In this document: positions 7,606 to 13,817 of the stretch, piece after piece
Layout: the number at the start of each line of letters is the position of its first letter
Numbering within the stretch: position 1 is the stretch's first letter
NCBI RefSeq assembly: GCF_003865345.1
Contig: NZ_RMVE01000005.1
Span: forward strand, 62,001 to 126,000
Source: Nonlabens xiamenensis
GTDB lineage: Bacteria; Bacteroidota; Bacteroidia; Flavobacteriales; Flavobacteriaceae
Length of the DNA: 64,000 nucleotides
Direction of reading: 5' to 3'
The notes under the pieces: model-generated
Told to the model about the DNA's origin: nothing
The model's input: only the letters and a program-made list of their open reading frames with translations
Databases searched by the model: none
Program-made: the position numbers and the translations under genes

Positions 7606-8109
7606 GTTTTTATTCAGTAACTCTTTTTCAATGCTTGTCCGAAATCCAATATAAGTTATTTCGGCGATTTTTATTTTTTCATTTCCAATCCATTCAGCAT
7701 CTTCACTCATTAATTTCAATTCCGCTTCGTTTTTCGTAAGACTTTTAATTTGTCCGACAAAGTATGAATCATTGTCATTTTCTGTAAATATTGCAATCAA
7801 CTCTTCGTTTTTTAATACCGTCAAACATTCGAACATATTATTCATTTTTTCGAGTGGTAGTTTTCCAATAAATTCCGAGATGTTATTATTCTTTATTTCG
7901 TTTAATTCTTCCTCGTCCCATTCTCGATATTTTTCAATTACAAAATTTCGGATAATTGCGTAACCATCAAACTCTTTTGTTTCCTCATTAAAACAGACAA
8001 ATAGAAAGATATTTTCATTTGATTTCAAGCAAATTCCAGAATAAACTTCGTCTATATTTGGTGCTAAATCAACGTGAATTGGAATTCTACTTTTGATAGT
8101 TTCTTTCAT
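7585..8109 (-). CDS. Hypothetical protein (cassette cargo)
   Basis: A 174-residue acidic, soluble protein without a signal peptide (MKETIKSRIPIHVDL...). The N-terminal two thirds look like alternating beta strands and one long helix (EWDEEELNEIKNNNISEFI); the segment VGQIKSLTKNEAELKLMSEDAEW resembles the strand-turn-strand of small SH3-like or Sm-like barrels seen in immunity-type proteins, but I cannot assign a family. The final codons (LLNKNVLQHRL) read into the stem of site 9, so the C-terminus is junction-dependent, as in the acetyltransferase at 310-801. Confidence 0.65.
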   Translation of the reverse strand: MKETIKSRIPIHVDLAPNIDEVYSGICLKSNENIFLFVCFNEETKEFDGYAIIRNFVIEKYREWDEEELNEIKNNNISEFIGKLPLEKMNNMFECLTVLKNEELIAIFTENDNDSYFVGQIKSLTKNEAELKLMSEDAEWIGNEKIKIAEITYIGFRTSIEKELLNKNVLQHRL

Positions 8110-8119
8110 TTTCTCAAAT

Positions 8120-8257
8120 GTTTTACAACGGCTCGGCTATGATTTCGTTGCGATGAAAATCCGCTAGGATTTTCGCTCATTACTAAGCCTTTGCTGGCAA
8201 GATAGGAATTTTCGGTAGAAAATTCCGCAGCAATGAATCATAGCCCTTGTTACCATC
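8120..8257. repeat. attC-like recombination site 10
   Basis: Cores GTTTTACAAC (8120-8129) and GTTACCATC (8249-8257). Nearly identical to sites 3 and 4; it is the hairpin half of repeat cassette copy 3. The first inner arm is perfect and the middle CTTGC arm has become TTTGC. Confidence 0.8.
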
Positions 8258-8586
8258 TGTAACGCCCGCAATGACATTCAGGACTCCTTTTTGAGTGCTG
8301 CGTAATCTTCACATGAGTTGACACATTCGCTGCCAACTTCAAAGTTCGCAGATGCATAAACACTGCCCTTATGTTAGCTACTAACTTTCAATTTTTTGTC
8401 TAGGCTCGTTTTGTTCGCTTGCTGATTAACGGGTCTACAAATGGAGCTGCAACTGTTTTCCGCTATTCAACCTGCTCAAGAGTTGATTTGGAGATTAGTG
8501 GAATAGAAAGGAGTTTGTATTGGATTTTTCAGCCTGAAAATCGGCGTAAAAGTTTAAAGCTCTGAAGTAATAGGGTTATGGATGGT
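8127..8586. repeat. 460-bp cassette repeat, copy 3
   Basis: Third copy, about 5.6 kb away from the tandem pair, in the same orientation. The neighbours on both sides differ from those of copies 1 and 2, so the borders at 8127 and 8586 define the mobile unit: on the minus strand GTTACCATC, cargo, GATGGTAAC, hairpin. Confidence 0.9.
8278..8466 (-). pseudogene. Third copy of the 62-codon frame, interrupted
   Basis: Same frame and length as at 1712-1900 and 2172-2360, but with an internal TAA about half way (after ...LKVSS) and several further changes. The segment after the stop still ends CEDYAALKKES. This copy is more decayed than copies 1 and 2. Confidence 0.3.
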
Positions 8587-8779
8587 AACGGTCTTGTATA
8601 TGGCTCGTAGCGTGCAAATTAGAAATTATTTTCGGATGAAGCACTAGCCAGATTTTTTAATTTTATTATTATCTTTTTTTCTCAATAAGCCAAATTAAAA
8701 AATTTGGCGGACTTGCAAATATGCCATAACTTCGTTTTATAAAATGTCTAGCTATGAGCTATATACGTTGTTCTACACC
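8581..8779. repeat. attC-like recombination site 11
   Basis: Cores GATGGTAAC (8581-8589) and GTTCTACACC (8770-8779). The stem GTATATGGCTCGTAGC pairs with GCTATGAGCTATATAC with two plus-strand G.T wobbles. The long loop contains the perfect arm GCCAAATT (8689-8696)/AATTTGGC (8701-8708), matching the arm of site 1. Confidence 0.75.
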
Positions 8780-8784
8780 GTTTT

Positions 8785-9507
8785 TTATTCGAACATATTC
8801 TTATTCTCAGTCCAATATTTCGCTATAAAATCATATTTTCCTTTCCAATATCCTTGTTCTCTTTTTATATACTTCAATAGTTTTTCGTCGTCTCCATTTA
8901 CTTTGTAGATGTAGATTCCGTTTGTATCATTTTCTAAACAACCGAAACCGTTTATTTTTCCTAACAAGGTAATATTTGTTTCAGTTAATTCATATAATTC
9001 GCTTCCCCAATCATTGTCAGCACATCCACTTGCGTGATAGGTATAATAAAGATTAGATTCTCCGATTTTTTTCGCGTTAGGATAGTTATAAAAAGATTCT
9101 ACTTTGATAAAAATTTCCTTGTCTTTATCATAAATTAATAAATCTTGATGACCAGGTGAATTTGTCGCATAATTCATAACTACATCTATATATCCATCTT
9201 CATTAAAATCGTTAAACTCGAAATCAAATGGGTTTTCTTCTTGACTAAACACTACTTCTTCTTTCGAATTCTTGATTGTAAATATTCCCGGACGCTTTAT
9301 ACAAGCTTCGTATTCAATTCCATTTATTAATTTCTTTTTACAATCGAAGTAAAATTGTTCTTCGACATCAATTTCAGTTTGTTCCACCAGACTTTTTTTT
9401 GGTTCATTTTTTACTTCTTTGCAAGAATTGAACGAAATCAGAATAAATATAAATGCTATGACGTATGTTTGTTTCAAATGGTGTAGAACAATTTTATATG
9501 CGTACAA
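8785..9507 (-). CDS. Lipoprotein with Ca-binding DxNxDGxxD loop (cassette cargo)
   Basis: A 240-residue probable lipoprotein. A hydrophobic stretch IAFIFILISFNSC ends in the lipobox cysteine. The mature part contains DFNEDGYIDVV, a calcium-binding loop of the FG-GAP/dockerin kind as found in XAC2610-like periplasmic proteins, and later a cysteine pair. This is the first cassette after the recombinase remnant. The ATG at 9505-9507 lies outside the cassette, upstream of the junction core at 9480-9489; a TTG at 9475-9477 (reading LKQTYVIAF) is the alternative start inside the cassette. Either gives a workable lipoprotein signal. Function unknown. Confidence 0.75.
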   Translation of the reverse strand: MYAYKIVLHHLKQTYVIAFIFILISFNSCKEVKNEPKKSLVEQTEIDVEEQFYFDCKKKLINGIEYEACIKRPGIFTIKNSKEEVVFSQEENPFDFEFNDFNEDGYIDVVMNYATNSPGHQDLLIYDKDKEIFIKVESFYNYPNAKKIGESNLYYTYHASGCADNDWGSELYELTETNITLLGKINGFGCLENDTNGIYIYKVNGDDEKLLKYIKREQGYWKGKYDFIAKYWTENKNMFE

Positions 9508-9533
9508 GTTACTATATTTCTCTTTTGTGCAAA
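9480..9533 (-). other. Candidate attI-like junction at head of cassette array
   Basis: The core GGTGTAGAAC (9480-9489) is the exact complement of the GTTCTACACC end of site 11, but beyond it there is no hairpin. Instead 44 bp of A+T-rich DNA lead to the stop codon of the recombinase remnant. On the minus strand an AAC lies about 20 bases before the GTT, a spacing like a simple core site. This asymmetry (last cassette end without attC) is what an attI site looks like. Inference. Confidence 0.45.
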
Positions 9534-9731
9534 CTAGTCCAATGGATATTTTATTTCCTTGAATCTATGGGTAGCCACATGCGTGTAGATTTCTGTGGTT
9601 TTACTTGAGCTATGACCTAGGAGTACCTGTATCTGTCTTAGGTCCACACCAGACTCGAGCAAGTGAGTCGCAAAACTATGTCTTAAAACATGTGGGTTCT
9701 TCAACATTGGCACCCTAGTTGATTGGGCTTC
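9534..9731 (-). pseudogene. 3' remnant of IntI/Xer-like tyrosine recombinase
   Basis: A 65-codon open frame ending in TAG (9534-9536). It reads as the C-terminal catalytic end of a tyrosine recombinase: the [15 protein letters not shown] box (His, Arg), the LLGHSS box with the second His, and the catalytic tyrosine in TTEIYTHV, followed by a short tail ending in IKYPLD that recalls the ..SPLD end of integron integrases. An in-frame TAA at 9732-9734 ends homology upstream, and I see no N-terminal domain or first catalytic Arg before the next gene at 9844. It is therefore a truncated gene. It lies on the same strand as the cassettes, with its 3' end facing the array. Confidence 0.8.
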
Positions 9732-9843
9732 TTACTATCCTAAATGCGTCACTTGACGAAAAACTGGCCTTAAATCCATGCTTTTCTCGCCAAGGCCGAT
9801 CAAAAAAGAAGGATTATAATTAAGTTTAACCAAATTTTAAGAT

Positions 9844-11025
9844 ATGAAAAAATCTTTACCTATTTTACTGATCATTTGTTGGCTCTTCAGCGCTTGTGGT
9901 GTGAAAAATACCCAGCGAGCTATTGACGATGGTAATTATGATCAAGCCATCAATCGCGCTATTGACAATTTAAGAGGCAACAAAACCACCAAACGTAAAC
10001 GAGATTATGTATTGCTGTTACAACACGCTTATCTCAAAGCCGTAGAGGAAGACGAACGTCAACTGGACCGCAGTCGCGCAGATACTAATCCCAACGTCTT
10101 GCAAGCCAGATACGATTTATTGGTGAACCTGCGGGATAGGCAAGATCGCATCAGGCCGTTATTGCCACTGACAGATGTGAAAAATGGTAAAAAGCTCTCC
10201 TTTCCCATGAAAGATTATACCCGAGAGCTGTTGGGCGCCAGAAATCAATTGTCCAATCACTATGTGAACCAAGCCAGGCTGCAACTTCCTACTGCCGATA
10301 AATTTGCCGCCAGGGAGATCCACCAGGATTTGAAATATGTGGATCAGATCAATCCAGGATATCAAGATGTAAATAGTTTGATGGAAGAGGCGCAACGTAT
10401 AGGAACTACGTTTATCAAGGCGCGTATCAGTAACCATTCTGGACAGGTTATCCCGCAGGAATTGGAGCAATTCATGCTCAATTTTTCTGACTACGGACTG
10501 AATGATCCCTGGAAACAATTCTACACCGATTCTCTTCCTGGTATTTCTCCGGATTATTTATTGGACCTGGACTTTACAGATATCGCCCTGAGCCCTGAAC
10601 GTTTCAGCGAACGCGAAATTTACAAGGAAAAGAATATTGTAGTCGGTAAAGAAAACCTTAAGGATAAGAATGGCAATGTGGTCAAGGACAGTTTGGGCAA
10701 CCCCATCAAGGTGGATAAAACTAAATTGGTTCGTGCCAGAATTTATGAAAATATACAAACCAAAGAAGCCCAAGTGACGGCTTCAGTCAATATGTGGAAT
10801 ACGCAAACCAACCAGGTATTGGAACGTTTTCCCTTACAAAACCTATTTGTATTTGAACATATTTACGGTACGATAGAAGGGGATCGTCGGGCGATTGACG
10901 ATGGCTATATTCGGACATTTGGTCCTGCAGCCGTCCCGTATCCTACAGACGATCAAATGATTTACGACTGTGCCGAAGAACTCAAAGCAGACCTCAAACG
11001 TATTCTCAACCGATTAAAGGTGTAG
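9844..11025 (+). CDS. Lipoprotein with helical repeats, conserved in flavobacteria
   Basis: A 393-residue lipoprotein: MKKSLPILLIICWLFSACG contains a good lipobox with the cysteine at residue 18. Residues 25-190 are helical and TPR-like (AIDDGNYDQAINRAIDNL, then several long helices); the C-terminal half is beta-rich and holds a DKNGNVVKDSLGNP loop that looks like a calcium or hairpin loop. It probably sits on the periplasmic face of the outer membrane. Codon use is that of the core genes, unlike the cassette block that ends about 100 bp upstream. The 9741-9843 gap holds an A+T-rich leader and nothing else I can name. No specific function is assigned. Confidence 0.75.
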   Translation: MKKSLPILLIICWLFSACGVKNTQRAIDDGNYDQAINRAIDNLRGNKTTKRKRDYVLLLQHAYLKAVEEDERQLDRSRADTNPNVLQARYDLLVNLRDRQDRIRPLLPLTDVKNGKKLSFPMKDYTRELLGARNQLSNHYVNQARLQLPTADKFAAREIHQDLKYVDQINPGYQDVNSLMEEAQRIGTTFIKARISNHSGQVIPQELEQFMLNFSDYGLNDPWKQFYTDSLPGISPDYLLDLDFTDIALSPERFSEREIYKEKNIVVGKENLKDKNGNVVKDSLGNPIKVDKTKLVRARIYENIQTKEAQVTASVNMWNTQTNQVLERFPLQNLFVFEHIYGTIEGDRRAIDDGYIRTFGPAAVPYPTDDQMIYDCAEELKADLKRILNRLKV

Positions 11026-11092
11026 CGGTTGGATTTCCCTTGATGGAATTTTAACCCCATCATGGTGATCATATGTTGTTTTTTTCGGTGTA

Positions 11093-11108
11093 CGCTTTCG
11101 CGAAAGCG
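11093..11108. repeat. 16-bp palindrome copy 1 (perfect)
   Basis: CGCTTTCGCGAAAGCG, intergenic, 67 bp after the stop of the lipoprotein gene. First member of a dispersed family; see findings. Confidence 0.9.
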
Positions 11109-11133
11109 AACATACGGACAATTTCACCAAACG

Positions 11134-11170
11134 AAAAAAAGCCTTTTTCAATTAAGAAAGAGGCTTTTCT
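11134..11170. terminator. Bidirectional intrinsic terminator
   Basis: AAAAAGCCT-type stem: AAAAGCCTTTTTC pairs with GAAAGAGGCTTTT around the loop AATTAA, with an A-run on the left and a T-run on the right. It lies between two convergent genes (9844-11025 and 11210-12226) and can serve both. Confidence 0.75.
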
Positions 11171-11209
11171 GTCGTGCAGTTTTTACACCGCTATTTTGGT
11201 ACTCTATAC

Positions 11210-12226
11210 TTAATTACTAGTGCCGCATTGACCAATTCTTCTCCAGCCAGTCGGTTCTCTCTCCCAAAGGTAGCCAAAGTAGGTTACTCGATCACCTACA
11301 TTGTATCTGCGTCGCTGGTATTCAGCCACACCATCACAAATGTCTACTGGGTCAGGCACTGTTATCGTATCATCGATAGGCGGGTAAGCTACATTGGTTC
11401 CCGCCACATCAAGCGCAGTCAATTCTCCTTGTGAACCGGCTACTGGCTGTCCGTTATCATTTCTCACCATGGTTGGTCCATTTCCATTGCCAAAAGTGTT
11501 GGACGTATACATCATGATGGATTCATAATCCAGGGTAGAAGTCAGCGGTATGGAGCCACTTGACACCTCGTACTGACCCAACGCGTTACTCAAAATATTT
11601 TGGGGAAGAATCGTGATATAATTATCGCGATCCGCTCGATTCTGTTCGTGGGTATAACCCAGTGTGTGACCTATTTCGTGAGTAATTACACTTGCACTGG
11701 AATTGGAACCTAATTCGATGGTACCGATAAATCCGTTAAAATTAACTACACCCAAGTAGGCTGAACCACAATTACAGGTAGCCCCATTGGATATAATACG
11801 CACGTAGTCACCTTCATTGGTGCGCTCTTTAAACCTGATATCAGTCTTGCTGCTCCACTCATCCATGGCAGCTTGTATATTGTCTAATAAGTTTTGGGAA
11901 AAATTACTTTCAATGGAATAAACAATCGTATTGTTGTTCCATTTCCTGATACGATCAGCTTGATTTAGCTTAGCGAAATCAGTATCTGGTGCATCATACG
12001 GGCTGATAACAGCATCCAGCGGAAGAAATTGATTTTCGGTGATGCGCATGTCGCCCAATTGATAAATTCCGCCTCCCAAATCTTCTACCTCCAGGATGGT
12101 ACCGTTGAAGTTTTTGGAAACAAAATTCTTTTCTGGGAGTTCAGGGGACTCTACCAGTTCGTCGTTGTCACAAGACCAGAAAGCCACTAGGGCAATCAAG
12201 GCCAGCCATTTTTTTGTGTTGTACAT
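11210..12226 (-). CDS. Secreted M12A (astacin-type) zinc metalloprotease lipoprotein
   Basis: A 338-residue protease. The signal peptide ends in a lipobox with Cys19 (FWSCDNDE). The catalytic domain runs about 95-285: the zinc motif HEIGHTLGYTHEQNR gives His183, Glu184, His187 and His193, and the Met-turn appears as SIMMYTS. CNCG at 151-154 matches the disulphide region of astacins. The C-terminal 45 residues (CDGVAEY...GDRVTYFGYLWE..GW) look like a small carbohydrate-binding module of the CBM5/12 type, so the enzyme may bind chitin or a similar polymer. It degrades extracellular protein. Transcribed alone; its 3' end is covered by the bidirectional terminator at 11134-11170. Confidence 0.9.
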   Translation of the reverse strand: MYNTKKWLALIALVAFWSCDNDELVESPELPEKNFVSKNFNGTILEVEDLGGGIYQLGDMRITENQFLPLDAVISPYDAPDTDFAKLNQADRIRKWNNNTIVYSIESNFSQNLLDNIQAAMDEWSSKTDIRFKERTNEGDYVRIISNGATCNCGSAYLGVVNFNGFIGTIELGSNSSASVITHEIGHTLGYTHEQNRADRDNYITILPQNILSNALGQYEVSSGSIPLTSTLDYESIMMYTSNTFGNGNGPTMVRNDNGQPVAGSQGELTALDVAGTNVAYPPIDDTITVPDPVDICDGVAEYQRRRYNVGDRVTYFGYLWEREPTGWRRIGQCGTSN

Positions 12227-12687
12227 GTTTGTTTGTTTAAGAGTTGTTTATATAACGTTGTAGGAAAAACCTTTATTTTGTTTTTTAACACAGGAAGTGA
12301 AAAAATCTTTCTTTTACCATATGATTACTTAATTTTAGCAAAATTCATTGATTTTATGGCCGATTACACCGCTCATTTTTGCGGATTTTCAGCCGCTTTT
12401 CTTTTGAATTGGGCGTTGATTTTGAGAAGAAGCCCTGTTTTTAGCGCAATTTTTGTAGGAAAGCATCTAGAATTCACATTCATCAGAAAATATGATCATT
12501 CATTAGGAATGACTTATGTTGTTTCTCGCGGTGATTGATCTATGGATCGTCACTAGTATATTTAGGATAATAATCACCTAGCATTAGATTTACAGGTGTT
12601 GAAATTTTTGTCAATGCGTCTTTCTTTATGTGTAAAGCCATCGTATTCAGGGCTATTTTTGGTAAATTGCAGACAAGCAAAAAACTT
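12227..12687. other. Intergenic region upstream of protease and pdxH
   Basis: About 460 bp between two divergent genes. It must hold both promoters. A TAAATTGC at 12663-12670, one change from the flavobacterial TAnnTTTG box, lies 18 bases before the chosen pdxH start. I see no RNA gene and no convincing ORF; open frames here overlap each other and lack family resemblance. Confidence 0.5.
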
Positions 12688-13332
12688 ATGCAGAGCGACC
12701 TCCACCATCTCAGAAAATCCTATGACAAGGATGCTTTATTGGAAGAAAACCTGGATGATGATCCATACGTTCTATTTGATCACTGGTTCGAGATGGCCAA
12801 AAATCATCCAGATATTGAAGAGGCCAATGCCATGGGACTAGCCACACTGGGTGCCGACGGATTTCCAAAAAACCGAATTGTGCTATTGAAAGCCATTGAT
12901 GAGAAAGAATTCTTGTTTTATACCAATTACACCTCTGAAAAAGGGGAGGCGATTCAACAACACCCCAAAGTAAGTCTTCACTTTTTCTGGCCAGCACTGG
13001 AAAGGCAGGTGACCATCAAAGGAAAGGTCACTCAATTATCCAAAGAAAAGTCGGCTGCTTACTTCCATTCCAGACCTAGAGGTAGCCAGATTGGCGCCTG
13101 GTCCAGTGAGCAGAGCAGCGAGATCGTTTCCAGACAGGCTTTGGAAGAACGACTTACTTATTATGAGCAAAAATTTGAAGGCCAGGAAATACCTCTGCCG
13201 GATTTCTGGGGCGGTTACGGAGTCCAGCCTGTAAGTTTTGAATTTTGGCAAGGGCGCCCCAATCGCATGCATGACCGGATCCTTTATGAACAAGAGCAAG
13301 GAGGCTGGAAATTTAAAAGACTACAACCTTAA
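12688..13332 (+). CDS. pdxH: Pyridoxamine 5'-phosphate oxidase
   Basis: A 214-residue FMN enzyme that oxidises pyridoxamine- or pyridoxine-5'-phosphate to pyridoxal 5'-phosphate, the last step of vitamin B6 synthesis and salvage. Family marks in order: an N-terminal helix ending DPYVLFDHWF, the FMN-binding strand KNRIVLLKAID, FYTNYTSEKG, SLHFFWPALERQVTIKG, the SRPRGSQIGAWSSEQS segment, and the C-terminal FWQGRPNRMHDR motif of substrate binding. The ATG at 12688 is preferred over one 60 bases upstream because PdxH proteins start close to this point and the extra residues have no family match. The stop shares one base with the next ATG, so it is the first gene of the sixA-ppk1-ppx operon. Confidence 0.93.
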   Translation: MQSDLHHLRKSYDKDALLEENLDDDPYVLFDHWFEMAKNHPDIEEANAMGLATLGADGFPKNRIVLLKAIDEKEFLFYTNYTSEKGEAIQQHPKVSLHFFWPALERQVTIKGKVTQLSKEKSAAYFHSRPRGSQIGAWSSEQSSEIVSRQALEERLTYYEQKFEGQEIPLPDFWGGYGVQPVSFEFWQGRPNRMHDRILYEQEQGGWKFKRLQP

Positions 13333-13817
13333 TGAAAAGACTTATTGTAATACGACATGGTAAATCCTCCTGGGAACTGGATGTGCGTGATCACGATCGG
13401 GTGCTGGCGCAGCGAGGCATCGACGACGGACATCTCATTGGTGAGCACTTATCAACCATGGGATTGGTGCCCGATTTGATTTGGTCGAGCACGGCAGCCA
13501 GGGCGCTGCAAACCGCTACACTGGTGACTGAATATTTGGACTATCAACTGAGTAAGCTGAGATTGAACAGGTCCTTGTACACTTTTGATGCCCATAGTCT
13601 GGCTTCTGTGGTACGCAGTTGTGATGATGATGTGAACACCTTAATGATTTTCTCCCACAACCATGGAATTACAGAGATGGTGAACGCCATGGGCTCTGAA
13701 CGCTTTGACAATGTACCTACTACTGGCGTGGTTGTACTGGAGTTTTCGGTAGATCAATGGTCGGCGGTTGAACGCGGCACCACTCAATTCCATGTATTTC
13801 CTAAAGAAATTAGATGA
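13332..13817 (+). CDS. sixA: SixA-like phosphohistidine phosphatase
   Basis: A 161-residue single-domain histidine phosphatase. The catalytic RHG lies at residues 8-10 (IRHGKSSW), followed by the second Arg region (DRVLAQRG), the SSTAARALQTA segment typical of SixA, and the late catalytic His in SHNHGITEMVN. SixA removes phosphate from phosphohistidine on proteins such as phosphorelay or PTS components; which target is used here is unknown. The gene overlaps pdxH by one base and ppk1 by four bases (ATGA), so it is translated as part of a tight operon, and a role linked to polyphosphate is possible from context only. Confidence 0.85.
   Translation: MKRLIVIRHGKSSWELDVRDHDRVLAQRGIDDGHLIGEHLSTMGLVPDLIWSSTAARALQTATLVTEYLDYQLSKLRLNRSLYTFDAHSLASVVRSCDDDVNTLMIFSHNHGITEMVNAMGSERFDNVPTTGVVVLEFSVDQWSAVERGTTQFHVFPKEIR

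Noticed and set aside
130-8779. The intergenic hairpins as CRISPR repeats, rho-independent terminators or REP elements
   Set aside because: They are too long and too diverse, sit exactly at variable complementary cores, and lack T-runs. A terminator side effect is possible but does not explain the core complementarity.
9732-9843. Upstream continuation of the recombinase remnant
   Set aside because: Translation in all three minus-strand frames gives no match to the rest of a tyrosine recombinase.
12233-12538. A 101-codon plus-strand frame upstream of pdxH
   Set aside because: Composition is that of intergenic DNA, and it has no motif; it covers the protease promoter region.
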